Source: Microbacterium sp. 67-17 (GTDB taxonomy: Bacteria; Actinomycetota; Actinomycetes; Actinomycetales; Microbacteriaceae). Taken from it: a stretch of 64,000 nucleotides of DNA. Position numbers and translations under genes: made by a program. Location: positions 166,540-230,539 of the forward strand of contig NZ_MKTR01000014.1 in NCBI RefSeq assembly GCF_001898325.1, in the 5' to 3' direction. Under the pieces are notes generated by a model. The model searched no databases, was not told the DNA's origin, and saw only the letters and a program-made list of their open reading frames with translations. Shown here piece after piece: positions 9,344 to 18,275 of the stretch (positions within the stretch are counted from its first letter, which is position 1; each line of letters begins with the position of its first letter).

Positions 9344-10783
9344 CTAGCGTCGAATGCGAATGCGCTGAATCAGCTTGCCGAGAACGTAACGAACACCTCG
9401 GGTCTTGATCGTACTCGAGACGAAAATCGCACGGTACAGGAGAGAGTAGCGCCAGGTCAGAGGTCTCATGCTTCGAATGAAGATTGACATATCGCCAGAA
9501 TCCCGAGCCCTCGCATAAGTTACGTGACTGCGTCCAGCAATCTCCAACCTAGTGCGCTGCACGAGTCTGCGAAGCAGAGGGAGGGAGTGCGAAGGCGCGA
9601 CACGTTTGGAGGGCGCCCACCCCTCGAGGCGCGCGGCACGATCAAGCCTCCAAGGCAACTCGCCTCGCGTGTGATTGATCAGACCGCGCTGAGATCGTCG
9701 AATGGTTTGAACGTCCACCGAGACGAGGTCCAAACGGCCCTCCGCTATCCCCTCCTCGAAGATAGTCTGCAAATCAGGGTTCCTAACGATCACAATGTTG
9801 TTTCCGGAAGCATCCCTCTCGTACTCCGGTAGCCAAGCGTCTCCGAAAACGACATCCGCCGTTTCGTTGAAGGCATCGTCGGTGTAGTCTGAAAACTTCG
9901 CCTTAAAGAATCCGTGGCCCCAGTCAGAGCCAACAAGATCCTCTTGCGACAAGAGGACCTCGAATGGCTCGCCGTCACGCGCACCCACTGCCGCCATTCG
10001 ATAGTTCCACGCAAATCCCTCCTCATTCTTGACCCTAAAGTCGAACGAGCGCAATTCTCCTGGGCTAATGCCCGCCTGCCACCCAAAGCTCTCAACGTAT
10101 CTCGTCGACTTCTGGTGGCCACAAACGAGGCCAAGTACATACGGGAGCCGTTCCTTGAGCAACGGGAGTTCCCGACATGCCAAACGAATTTCGTACACGA
10201 TGCTCGGAATTCCCACCACCGCATAACGTCCCGGCAAGTTCAGCGCCTCCCCGAGCACCCGTGATAACTCTGCCGGATAATACTGAGACTTCGACCTGGC
10301 TCGGATGGAACTTTCGTCACGCGATATCGCGTAGTCAAAGAGTAGGCTTCCATCTCCACCAAAGCTCGGTGCGATATGCAGAACACCATCAATAAGGTTT
10401 CGCCGCAGCAGCTCCACCAGCAACCATGAGGCGCAGCCCCCTGAGCTCGCCTTTGCGCGAAAGTCTCCTTCGCGCACGTGTCCCGCGTATAGCGCCGAGT
10501 ACCTTCCGACAACATCGTCGACAAGTACAGAGGAGTTGGAGCCGAACAGCTCAGCAGCGAGTTCGCTTTCATCCAGTTCGCGCATATCACACATTGCGCT
10601 CATCCTGCCAAGCATGTCAAGATCTTCTTCAGGAGTCTCCGGAGAAATGCGGGTTTCGTACAATCCAAACGAGTTGAGTTCAATTGACGCATAGGACGAA
10701 GCAATGGGGGCAATACCGCTTCCCACGTCGAGTCCAGCCCGCAATACGCGCTCGTATGGATGGAGATTGCTCTGACGGTTCAT
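9344..10783 (-). CDS. FrhB-like (coenzyme F420 hydrogenase beta-subunit family) protein lacking its usual cysteines
   Basis: A 479-residue protein matching the F420-hydrogenase/dehydrogenase beta-subunit C-terminal family often found in EPS clusters: ASSGGCASWLL at 112-122, SKSQYYPAELS, YAVVGIPSIV near 188-196 and YVLGLVCGHQKS. In usual members the N-terminus binds an Fe-S cluster (CxxCGxC) and a GxPC motif follows. Here the corresponding segments read GLDVGSGIAPIA (17-28) and GIPS (191-194), so those cysteines are absent. It overlaps the pyruvyl transferase stop by four bases (ATGA), implying coupled translation and a shared role in modifying the polymer. Its reaction is unknown. Confidence 0.8.
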   Translation of the reverse strand: MNRQSNLHPYERVLRAGLDVGSGIAPIASSYASIELNSFGLYETRISPETPEEDLDMLGRMSAMCDMRELDESELAAELFGSNSSVLVDDVVGRYSALYAGHVREGDFRAKASSGGCASWLLVELLRRNLIDGVLHIAPSFGGDGSLLFDYAISRDESSIRARSKSQYYPAELSRVLGEALNLPGRYAVVGIPSIVYEIRLACRELPLLKERLPYVLGLVCGHQKSTRYVESFGWQAGISPGELRSFDFRVKNEEGFAWNYRMAAVGARDGEPFEVLLSQEDLVGSDWGHGFFKAKFSDYTDDAFNETADVVFGDAWLPEYERDASGNNIVIVRNPDLQTIFEEGIAEGRLDLVSVDVQTIRRSQRGLINHTRGELPWRLDRAARLEGWAPSKRVAPSHSLPLLRRLVQRTRLEIAGRSHVTYARARDSGDMSIFIRSMRPLTWRYSLLYRAIFVSSTIKTRGVRYVLGKLIQRIRIRR

Positions 10784-11832
10784 GCGTTGCAGTGCTCCAG
10801 GATCAGTTTCTCTAGCGCGGCGAAGTACTCAGTGACGAAGTATCTGCCCTCAATTCGTGGGAGCGAGGCTGCATAGAACTCCTTGACGAGTTCCGCGGCC
10901 TCCTCTGCCGTACTCGCGAAGCGTACGCGCTCGGAGTATGGCCCATTCTCGAACCACCTCACCCCGGAAGCCAGCTTATGATCTGTTGACGACAGAACAA
11001 CTACGGGAATCCCTGCTATCACGGAGAAGATTGTGCCATGATAGCGATCAGTCACGGTGACTCGGAAGGTGGCGAAATTATGCCATGCATCGTGAATGGC
11101 ATATGCCAGATTATGACGGAGTCTTTCGGCGGACAGAGGTGACTCGGTGTCCGTTCGCGAGACTGTCGCAATCCGAGCGAGTTGCTCTTCGAGATCTCGA
11201 GCCTTCTCTCCTTCGCCGTACATCGACTCCTTGTCATTTCGCAAACACAGATTTATGCCGATCCTGGCCTCCTCCGAAGTGAAGCTCCCAATAGCTCTTG
11301 TGACAACGTCGGGTGCGAGCGAAATTTTGACCCCAGGAAAGAGTCCTCGCCCAATCTCCTCTGATCGCTCGTCACGTGCAACAATAAGCAACTTCGGATG
11401 CGCAATTATGGAGCTCGCCAGTTCGCTCATGTCGAAAGTACCGGCAAAATTGATCGTCTGCGGAAGTACTACAACAGGATTCTTGTCGAAGATGCGCAAA
11501 CATGCAATCTGGACGCGCAACTCGTCTGGGTAGAGATCTGTCATGTGGTACCCGCTGTGCAGAAAGACGCGGTCTCCGGATCGCCCCCATCGCCTCGCGA
11601 GCCTAAGGATCGAGTTGTTCCGTAGCGCTGCGGTACGTGTATCTATTGTGATCACGGGGACGCCCGGGAATAGGTCCGCGAGCCACTCCTCAGTGACAAG
11701 CGTTTGCGCCTGATCCCCGAGGTTCGAGTGATAGGGCGAGCCGATCAGCAGGATCTTCTCACGGTTGCGTGCCGCGACTAATGCCAGCATCGCCCTCGTC
11801 AGGAAGTACAACTTGGATATCTGAAGCCTCAC
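10780..11832 (-). CDS. Polysaccharide pyruvyl transferase family protein
   Basis: It is expected to add a ketal pyruvate from phosphoenolpyruvate to a sugar of the polymer. Visible family features are LLIGSPYHSNLGDQAQTL near the N-terminus, VVVLPQTINF in the middle and the hallmark VTDRYHGTIFSVIAGIPVVV followed by STDHKL. The frame extends to 12072 inside the divergent gene. GTG at 11832 (350 residues) is the likely start, with ATG 11790 an alternative; neither has a well-spaced ribosome site. It is the first gene of a two-gene leftward unit with the FrhB-like protein. Confidence 0.85.
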   Translation of the reverse strand: MRLQISKLYFLTRAMLALVAARNREKILLIGSPYHSNLGDQAQTLVTEEWLADLFPGVPVITIDTRTAALRNNSILRLARRWGRSGDRVFLHSGYHMTDLYPDELRVQIACLRIFDKNPVVVLPQTINFAGTFDMSELASSIIAHPKLLIVARDERSEEIGRGLFPGVKISLAPDVVTRAIGSFTSEEARIGINLCLRNDKESMYGEGEKARDLEEQLARIATVSRTDTESPLSAERLRHNLAYAIHDAWHNFATFRVTVTDRYHGTIFSVIAGIPVVVLSSTDHKLASGVRWFENGPYSERVRFASTAEEAAELVKEFYAASLPRIEGRYFVTEYFAALEKLILEHCNA

Positions 11833-11910
11833 GACAGAAGTTCTATCACTCCTGGGTTTCCGGGCGGTTACCACTCGAGGACGCGACACCTGGTTGGCTC
11901 GTTCACACGC

Positions 11911-11923
11911 TAGCCTCGTCCCG
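11911..11923 (+). promoter_or_regulatory. Leaderless-type -10 box before the glycosyltransferase at 11923
   Basis: TAGCCT at 11911-11916 lies six bases before the GTG start, the spacing expected when transcription begins at the start codon. No ribosome site is visible. Confidence 0.5.
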
Positions 11924-12777
11924 TGACATCTTCCTCGCGCCCCTACGTGTCGGTCGTCATCCCCTGTCGCAACGGGGGGGACACCCTCGCGAGGCAACTC
12001 AGGGCGCTTACTCAGCAGGTGACTTCCTTTAGCTTCGAAGTGGTTGTTGCAGACAACGGATCCACAGACCACACCGTTGACGTCGCCGAATCCTTCGGAG
12101 CAATCGTGCGAGTCGTTGACGCATCACGCGCTGCAGGCATCAACATCGCCAGAAATGACGGCGTTCGAGGGTCGTATGGTGAGCTAGTACTGCTCTGCGA
12201 TTCGGATGACGAAGTTCAACAGGGATGGATACAGGCCTACGCTCAAGAATATCGACGTGGAGCGTATTGTATGGCAGGTCCATTTGACAGAGTAGATGAC
12301 TCGGGTATCTGGCTCGAGTCAGTGGACGCGCTTCAGGTGCACCGCGCTACCCGACGCCGGTATCCGATCGGCGCCAATTGCGCCTTCAGTCGAAGCGCCT
12401 TCGACGAAATCGGCGGCTTCGACGAGCGTTTCGCCGGGGGTGCCGACGAGATAGACTTCTTCTGGCGCGCAGAAGACAACGGCTACCCGCTATTATACGT
12501 CCCTGCTGCTCGCATCAATTACTACATGAGAGCTGATGTTCGCAGCAGACTACGGCAACATATGAACTTTGGCAAGGGTAACATGCGGCTCGATCGAAAA
12601 TACTTGTCGCCGGGTCGAGCACGAGTCGAGGTAATCAAATCCGTTGCTCGGATGCCTCGATGGATAATGCAGCTAGCTCTCAATCTAGGTTCCGCGGACG
12701 GCCGCTCGTCTGCGCTGCAGTGGATAGCGTACGAGCGCGGCATGATCTCTGAGTTTCTCCGCGGCGGCCACGCTTGA
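11923..12777 (+). CDS. Family 2 glycosyltransferase
   Basis: A 284-residue GT-A transferase with YVSVVIPCRNGGDTL at the N-terminus, VVADNGSTDHTVD, the metal motif VLLCDSDDEVQ and GFDERFAGGADEIDFFWRAEDNG, typical of GT2 enzymes acting on lipid-linked acceptors. The GTG start at 11923 appears leaderless. Its TGA stop overlaps the TTG start of the flippase, so both are translated together. Donor sugar is unknown. Confidence 0.88.
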   Translation: MTSSSRPYVSVVIPCRNGGDTLARQLRALTQQVTSFSFEVVVADNGSTDHTVDVAESFGAIVRVVDASRAAGINIARNDGVRGSYGELVLLCDSDDEVQQGWIQAYAQEYRRGAYCMAGPFDRVDDSGIWLESVDALQVHRATRRRYPIGANCAFSRSAFDEIGGFDERFAGGADEIDFFWRAEDNGYPLLYVPAARINYYMRADVRSRLRQHMNFGKGNMRLDRKYLSPGRARVEVIKSVARMPRWIMQLALNLGSADGRSSALQWIAYERGMISEFLRGGHA

Positions 12778-14192
12778 CCTCGGGTACACGCCGTGCCGTC
12801 ATCGCATTTACTGCGCTTGCGTTGATTCAACGCTCACTTTCACTCCTTCTTCTTCCTTTCGTTTCTCGGGCCATGAGTCTCGAAGATTACGGAACGGTGT
12901 CCCTTCTGACCGCCAGCGGGCTGCTTCTGGGTACGCTTTTTGGCGTCGCTCCCGAGATGGGAGTATTTCGTGCCGCTGCCCGCCTGAAGATTGACTCGGG
13001 TGCGAAGCATTTTCTGTCGGTCGCGTCTCTCTGGTTGCTCCTCGTTGGTCCTGCCTTGATCCTTGTCGCGTCGGTGACGCTCTTTGGCGTCAATGCCACC
13101 GTCTTGCAGATGCCTACCTCCTTGCTCGCGCTGGAGATCTTGGCTATTGGTCTGGGATTGTATCCAGCATATTTCGCAATGCCTATGCTGCGTGCTTCGA
13201 TGCGCATATCCTATTTTTTCGCACTTTCGATCGTGACCATATTGGTGTCACTCGCTCTGAAGATTTTGCTTGTGATTGTGCTCGGCTATGGCCCGGAGGG
13301 CTGGGTCTACTCTGACCTGGGATCATCAGGCGCGGCACTGATTACTGCACTCGTGCTCGTTCGCCCTCCCATCACCCGCTATTGGCGACTTGGTGTCCAT
13401 CCATTCTTAAAGTTCGTCGGCCCACTTGTTCCCCATGCAATGTCGGTGTGGGTCATTTCGCAGCTGACGCGTCCCCTTATGGCGACGTTCTTAAGCCTTG
13501 AGGAAGTTGGCGCCTACTCGGTTGCATTCAATGCGGCGAGTATTGGCCTACTGCTCCTAAACGAGGTCAACCGAGTCTTTCTTGTCGATTACTCGGCGAC
13601 TTCATTTCCCGCACCCGACCGTCGTCTTGCGCCTAAGGCTCGATTTCAACTGCTTCTCGCCGTTGCCGTTCCGGTTGCTGTCTCGTCGGCATCTATTCCG
13701 TTCAATCTCATTGCACTTCCGTCAAGCTATGGATTTGTTGCACCGATCGTTTCGGTTCTCGGTATGGGGGGGCTATTTTGGTCGATTTACATTCTAGCGA
13801 TGAATTTCGTGACCAATACGGCCGGTGACACACGTTGGAGCTGGATTACGACGCTGTTCGGAACGGTTGTCCTCGTGGGAGGAACCTTTGTACTTGGCGA
13901 TCTACTGGGCGCGATCGGCGTTGCCATTGCGTACGTCGCGTGCTATGCAGCGATGGCGGTGGGGTCCCATCTCTTAGCTCGACGCATGCGACTCGAGGTC
14001 TCGTGGCGCGACGCTGGCTTTTCTGCCGGATGGACCGTGTTCGCCTTGGTGACCACGACTACCGCGGCGGGAGCCACAGCTCTCTTCGAGTTCGCTCCCG
14101 TCGCGTCAGTGTTCGTACTCATAACTTGTCTGGTCGCCGCAATGGGTCCGATGCTTATACCGATTGTGCGCAATCGACGCTCAGAGTCCTAG
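12774..14192 (+). CDS. Polysaccharide flippase, Wzx-like
   Basis: A 472-residue membrane protein of the MOP exporter superfamily with about twelve to fourteen hydrophobic segments. The N-terminal FVSRAMSLEDYGTVSLLTAS is the characteristic Wzx/RfbX start. It should flip undecaprenyl-linked repeats to the outer face for the polymerase at 6849. TTG at 12774 overlaps the preceding stop by four bases. The GC content is lower than in flanking genes. The transposase remnant begins just downstream. Confidence 0.85.
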   Translation: MTSGTRRAVIAFTALALIQRSLSLLLLPFVSRAMSLEDYGTVSLLTASGLLLGTLFGVAPEMGVFRAAARLKIDSGAKHFLSVASLWLLLVGPALILVASVTLFGVNATVLQMPTSLLALEILAIGLGLYPAYFAMPMLRASMRISYFFALSIVTILVSLALKILLVIVLGYGPEGWVYSDLGSSGAALITALVLVRPPITRYWRLGVHPFLKFVGPLVPHAMSVWVISQLTRPLMATFLSLEEVGAYSVAFNAASIGLLLLNEVNRVFLVDYSATSFPAPDRRLAPKARFQLLLAVAVPVAVSSASIPFNLIALPSSYGFVAPIVSVLGMGGLFWSIYILAMNFVTNTAGDTRWSWITTLFGTVVLVGGTFVLGDLLGAIGVAIAYVACYAAMAVGSHLLARRMRLEVSWRDAGFSAGWTVFALVTTTTAAGATALFEFAPVASVFVLITCLVAAMGPMLIPIVRNRRSES

Positions 14193-14308
14193 AGGGGCTC
14201 TTCACGATTGTGAGGGTCAAGGTGGGTAGGCCTGCGCGGGCAAGGAGCCAGGCTTCCTGGATGATGGGAGTTCTTCGAGTCCTCGGCCACGAAGACGCCT
14301 GGACGTTC

Positions 14309-15190
14309 TCAGGTTGGTACGTGGCGCTCACGGTAGAGCTTGATAAGGATCTCGACCATCTCCCTGCGATGGTGTCGGCGCCGTGAGTTCGTGTCCGTCG
14401 ACGATGATCGTGATCTCGCGCAACGGCCACAGCGTGAGGACGATGCGTCGGACGGTGAAGTCGCTGCTCCTGAAGGGTATTGGGTGATCGCGAGGCGATG
14501 ACCATGCCGGTGAGGTGCGTGGGATCGAGTCCGGGGGACGCGCATCTCGGTCGCGCTTAGGTCGGTCTTTGGCCATCTGGAACCCCGCATCGACCCCGAA
14601 GATTTCGCAGTTGGCCGATACCATCTCCGAGGCGCTGGCCGCGGCGATGGCGAGGCCGGTTACGTATCCCTTCCGCCCCGGTGCGCGAGCGGTGTTCTCG
14701 GCACTGTTCGGGTTCACGCCAGGCTTCGCGCCCAGGGTCACGAATCAGTTCTGCTTTGCCGGGCGGATACTGCGTTGATCTGCTCGGCGTGTTCGACCTG
14801 CCTACTCAACGCGATCCTTGTCGCAGCTCTTCCGCTTGTGACCCGCACCCGCGGCGCGAGTGGCCTCGATCGTCCCCGTCGATGGCGACACTCTCGACCG
14901 TCGCGTAGTGCTCGGCGAGGCTGTATCGGTCGACGAGGTTCGCGATCCGACAACGAACCCGAACCCGGCGTCCGCCAATCGATTCAAGTTCACCGCCGAC
15001 TACATTCCTGCGTCGGCGAGAACACCGCACCTCTGTCGCAGAGCGGCTCTCCCGAACTGGTCGATGATGAGCAGTAGGGTGAGCGCGTCCCCTCTGTTGA
15101 CTGCGACTCGTGGACCGCGGTTGACAACCCGCCCTGATCGACAAGGATGTCGTCGAGCAGCCGCAGGCCCACACGGAGTTCATTGCTCAT
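14309..15190 (-). pseudogene. Decayed IS1634-type transposase
   Basis: Pieces of one DDE transposase are scattered over all three leftward frames. Reading leftward one sees GVLADAGM, then an in-frame TAG (15000-15002), then SAVNLNRLADAGFGFVVGSR, a catalytic-region signature of IS1634-family transposases. After a loss of the middle part come KPGVNPNSAENTARAPGRKG, GFQMAK/WPKTDLSA in two frames, and TLWPLREITIIVDGHEL near 14360-14440, the family C-terminus. Frameshifts, the stop and the deletion make it inactive. No terminal inverted repeats could be recognised. It occupies the roughly 1.1 kb between the flippase and the BY-kinase; the rest of that gap (14193-14308, 15191-15357) shows nothing else. 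Confidence 0.8.
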
Positions 15191-15357
15191 CCCGACCTCG
15201 CGGACCGCTGTTAGGCCCGGGCCTCACCTGTCGGCGGACGTGGGACCCCCCACGCGCAGTGGATCAGATCGTCGCTGTGCTTGCGCGCTGACGGTCCGTC
15301 CTCGTCTTCGCTCTTGGTGGCGGTAGGTACGTCGTCGCAATGGGTTCGGCGGCCGAA

Positions 15358-16740
15358 CTACTTCTTGTCGGAGTGGCCGTAGCCGTAGCCGTAGCCGTAG
15401 CCGTAGCCGTAGCCGTACATGTACGAGTCAGGTCCCTTCGTCGGTGCCATCGTCATGACGAGGCCTGCGACCTTCGCGCCGACGGTCTCGAGAGCGTCGA
15501 GAGCTCCGTCGAGTTGGTGGGTCGACGTGCGCCCAGCGGCCGTGACGACGATCGCGCCAGCCGTAAGTCTCGACAGAACCGCGGCATCCGTCACCGGAAG
15601 AAGTGGAGGAGCATCGCAGATGACGACGTCGAAGGTGTTCACGAAGTCTTCGAGGAGTGCTTTCATCTGCGACGACCCGAGCAGCTCGGACGGGTTCGGC
15701 GGCACCTTTCCAGCGGGCAGCACGTACAGCGGTCGGCGGCCCCAGGGAAGCATGACATCGGTAACCTTCGCGCGACCGATCAAGACATCCGTGAGTCCGA
15801 CCGCGCCCTCGATGCCGAGGTAGTCCGCAACCTTGGGCTTGCGCAGGTCGGTGTCGATGAGGGCCACCCGCTTGCCGGCATCCGCGAGCGCGATCGCCAG
15901 GTTGACCGCCGTCGTCGACTTGCCCTCGCTGGGAATGCTCGAGGTGATGACGAAGCTCGTGCCGCCATCCATCTCGATGAACTGCAGGTTCGTGCGCAGG
16001 GCGCGGAACGACTCGGCCCGCTGGTTCGTCGGGTCGGCCTCGAGGATGATCGGTCGCTCGGCAGCCTTCGGGTCGAAGGGGATCACGCCGATCATCGGGC
16101 GATCGGTCAGCTGAGCGACATCACGCGGCGTTCGCACCTTCGTGTCGAGCACGGTGCGCAGGATGGCTACCGCGATGCCCAGTGCGAGACCGATGAGGCC
16201 ACCGAGAGCGAGGTTCAGGGGAACGTTCGGGCTGACCGGCGTCGTACCTGGGAGAGCCGGGCGGATGACCGTTGTCTTCACCGGGCTCGCGGTCAGGTCG
16301 GCTGTCGTTTCAATGTCTTCGACAGCGTTGCCAAGGCTCGTAGCCGTGGCGTTGGCGATGTCGGCGGCGAGCTGCGGATCGGCATCCGTCACCGTGATGT
16401 TGATCGCCGTTGTGTTGAGTGGAGCCGACACTGAGACCATCTCGGCGAGCTCGTCAGGAGTTAGGTCAAGGTCGAGATCATCAATCACCGGATCGAGCAC
16501 GAGCGGCGACTCCGCGACCACGACATACGTCGCCACGCGAGCCTGCGTGAAGGTGGAGCCCTGCTGCAGCTCTTGGATGGCGCCAGAGGTTTGGGTCGAT
16601 ACCGCGACGGTGCTCGTCGACTCATACAACGGCGTGCGCGTCAGGGAGTACGCCGCGGCGGCACCGACACCGACGAGCGTCAGCGCAAGGATGATGAGCC
16701 AGTTCTTGCGCAGGATGTGCAGATAGTCGCGGAGCTCCAT
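15358..16740 (-). CDS. Polysaccharide co-polymerase / BY-type tyrosine autokinase
   Basis: A 460-residue fusion of a Wzz chain-length domain (membrane segments about 14-31 and 175-196) and a cytoplasmic bacterial tyrosine kinase. The kinase shows Walker A SSIPSEGKST (267-276), Walker A' ALIDTDLRKP (293-302) and Walker B VVICDAPPL. The C-terminus is a tyrosine tail with seven Tyr-Gly units after YM, encoded by a perfect hexanucleotide repeat; such clusters are the autophosphorylation sites of the family. It controls polymer length and export, reversed by a cognate phosphatase, probably the one at 17597. ATG 16740 follows GAGAGG. Confidence 0.95.
   Translation of the reverse strand: MELRDYLHILRKNWLIILALTLVGVGAAAAYSLTRTPLYESTSTVAVSTQTSGAIQELQQGSTFTQARVATYVVVAESPLVLDPVIDDLDLDLTPDELAEMVSVSAPLNTTAINITVTDADPQLAADIANATATSLGNAVEDIETTADLTASPVKTTVIRPALPGTTPVSPNVPLNLALGGLIGLALGIAVAILRTVLDTKVRTPRDVAQLTDRPMIGVIPFDPKAAERPIILEADPTNQRAESFRALRTNLQFIEMDGGTSFVITSSIPSEGKSTTAVNLAIALADAGKRVALIDTDLRKPKVADYLGIEGAVGLTDVLIGRAKVTDVMLPWGRRPLYVLPAGKVPPNPSELLGSSQMKALLEDFVNTFDVVICDAPPLLPVTDAAVLSRLTAGAIVVTAAGRTSTHQLDGALDALETVGAKVAGLVMTMAPTKGPDSYMYGYGYGYGYGYGYGHSDKK
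15376..15417. repeat. Seven tandem GCCGTA units encoding the Tyr-Gly tail
   Basis: Seven exact copies of a 6-bp unit span 42 bp at the 3' end of the BY-kinase gene. Gain or loss of units keeps the frame and would change the number of tyrosines. Confidence 0.95.
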
Positions 16741-16833
16741 GGTGCCTCTCGGTTGGGGATCCTCGAACTATCCTCACACACCCGGTATTTCGCGCTGGTA
16801 TCCGGCTGGTATCCGTTCAGGGTTGCGCCGCAG

Positions 16834-17583
16834 CTACCCGTCGAGGAAGTCGACCATCAGCTCCCGGATTTTCTGCCATGAGATCTGGTCCATCCTCATG
16901 TTGTGGTCGGTGTCGAGGAACTCGAGCCGACTTGCTGCGGCCAGCGGATATGCCTCTGCGGCACCTCTTCCGCCGTACTCGTCATTGACTCCCTGGAGGA
17001 TGAGGAGCCTGCTCTCCAGGGTCGCGAGGTGCAGATATCTGTCTGGGTTCGGGCCCTCTTCCGGGTTCTCGAAGGGGTAGCCAAGCGCGATCACTCCTCG
17101 AACGCCTGCAGCATCCGCGATTAGCGTCGCAACTCGGGCGCCTGCTGACCGAGCCACCAGAAACACTTCCTCGTGGCTCACCTGCTGGAGTGTGGTCAGG
17201 AGGGCATCAGCGCGAGCTGCGACCGAGGCGGCTCGCGCCCAGTTTCCCGGAATGAAGTACTGCCATCGACTTGGGTGGAGTAGCAACAGTGGTCCGATGA
17301 TCAGCGCTCGGGCCGGGCGAGGCCACGACAGAACGAAGGGTGGCATCGTCAGCCTGCGAGTCTCCTCGTGGCGTGAGAACCAGTGGCCGACCGACCAGCC
17401 TTCGTCACGAAGAAGATCGATGAGGCCGGTAAGGAGCAGCTCGTCCCGCGGGAAGTCATCGCGGCCTACCAGAATGACCATCCGGCTATCGCTGGGATCC
17501 CCGAAGTAGTCGATATGACCGCCGGAAGGGCGGGGCATGTCGACCCGGATTGCCCGCTGGCCGGGTCGTGTTCGTCGAGCCAC
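16834..17583 (-). CDS. Alpha/beta hydrolase-fold protein
   Basis: A 249-residue protein with a plausible catalytic triad: nucleophile serine in VARSAGARVATL, aspartate in LILQGVNDEYGG and histidine in FLDTDHNMRMD. It lacks a signal peptide and looks cytoplasmic. GTG at 17583 is used; ATG 17538 is an alternative because no clear ribosome site precedes either. It lies between the BY-kinase and phosphatase genes on the same strand, 13 bases after the latter. The substrate is unknown; polymer or acyl ester hydrolysis is possible. Confidence 0.7.
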   Translation of the reverse strand: MARRTRPGQRAIRVDMPRPSGGHIDYFGDPSDSRMVILVGRDDFPRDELLLTGLIDLLRDEGWSVGHWFSRHEETRRLTMPPFVLSWPRPARALIIGPLLLLHPSRWQYFIPGNWARAASVAARADALLTTLQQVSHEEVFLVARSAGARVATLIADAAGVRGVIALGYPFENPEEGPNPDRYLHLATLESRLLILQGVNDEYGGRGAAEAYPLAAASRLEFLDTDHNMRMDQISWQKIRELMVDFLDG

Positions 17584-17596
17584 AGACGTTCGAGGG

Positions 17597-18193
17597 TCAG
17601 GTGAGAGCGGCGCGGATGACGCGAGCCACTTCTTCTACCGCGGGAAGCAGCTGGCTCATCGAGGTCTCGTAGGTGTTCCAGCTGCGACCCGCCGGATCAA
17701 GAACGTCATCCTCGGTCGGATCGCCCGGGGCATCGACCGTGCCGCGCACCGCGATGACTCGTGCGAGTGCGGCCTGGAACCGCGCTCGCGGATCGTCGCC
17801 GGCATCCGTCGCGGCCTCGTGGATCTCGGCATCCGTCACATGCCGTGACAGCCGCGCGAACTCGAGGATCGTGAACGCTCTGCGCAGCAGCGACGGATCG
17901 AGTTCGACCACCGCCTTACGGTGCGCGCGGGTCATGGCCAGCACGAGGTCGCGACCGGCGAGCACCGGTTCGGTGAGGCGCTGGGCCTGATGAGCCTCGA
18001 TCTCTGGCGCCGGGATGCCGAGCTCGGCCGCGATCTCGCACGCGTTATCGGTCATCGCCTCACCCGGGCGCGGCTGCGTGCCTGCGCTTGCTACCTCGAC
18101 CGGGAGGTCGGCGAGGAGGAGGCGCAGGTACAGCTCTGAGAGGGGGGAGCGGACGATGTTGCCGGTGCAGACGGTGAGGATCTCGATCGGCAT
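17597..18193 (-). CDS. Low-molecular-weight protein-tyrosine phosphatase
   Basis: A 198-residue Wzb-like phosphatase, expected to dephosphorylate the BY-kinase. The P-loop VCTGNIVRSP (CX5R) is near the N-terminus and the general-acid aspartate lies in DDVLDPAGRSWNTYE near the C-terminus. The frame is open to 18325, but ATG 18193 gives the canonical PIEILTVCTGN start and has a leaderless-type TACCCT box (18200-18205) six bases upstream. A paralogue with the same insert pattern (VRGT..PPGDPT) lies at 20518. Confidence 0.92.
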   Translation of the reverse strand: MPIEILTVCTGNIVRSPLSELYLRLLLADLPVEVASAGTQPRPGEAMTDNACEIAAELGIPAPEIEAHQAQRLTEPVLAGRDLVLAMTRAHRKAVVELDPSLLRRAFTILEFARLSRHVTDAEIHEAATDAGDDPRARFQAALARVIAVRGTVDAPGDPTEDDVLDPAGRSWNTYETSMSQLLPAVEEVARVIRAALT

Positions 18194-18205
18194 GCATCGA
18201 GGGTA
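18193..18205 (-). promoter_or_regulatory. Leaderless-type -10 box for the tyrosine phosphatase
   Basis: Leftward TACCCT at 18205-18200, then six bases, then ATG at 18193. This supports the chosen start over the upstream in-frame extension. Confidence 0.55.
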
Positions 18206-18275
18206 CCTGGGGGCGCTTCGACTCGCTTCGCTCGCGAGGCGGCCGGGGAGGGGTGGCTCGTTTCGGTTCGCGCGC

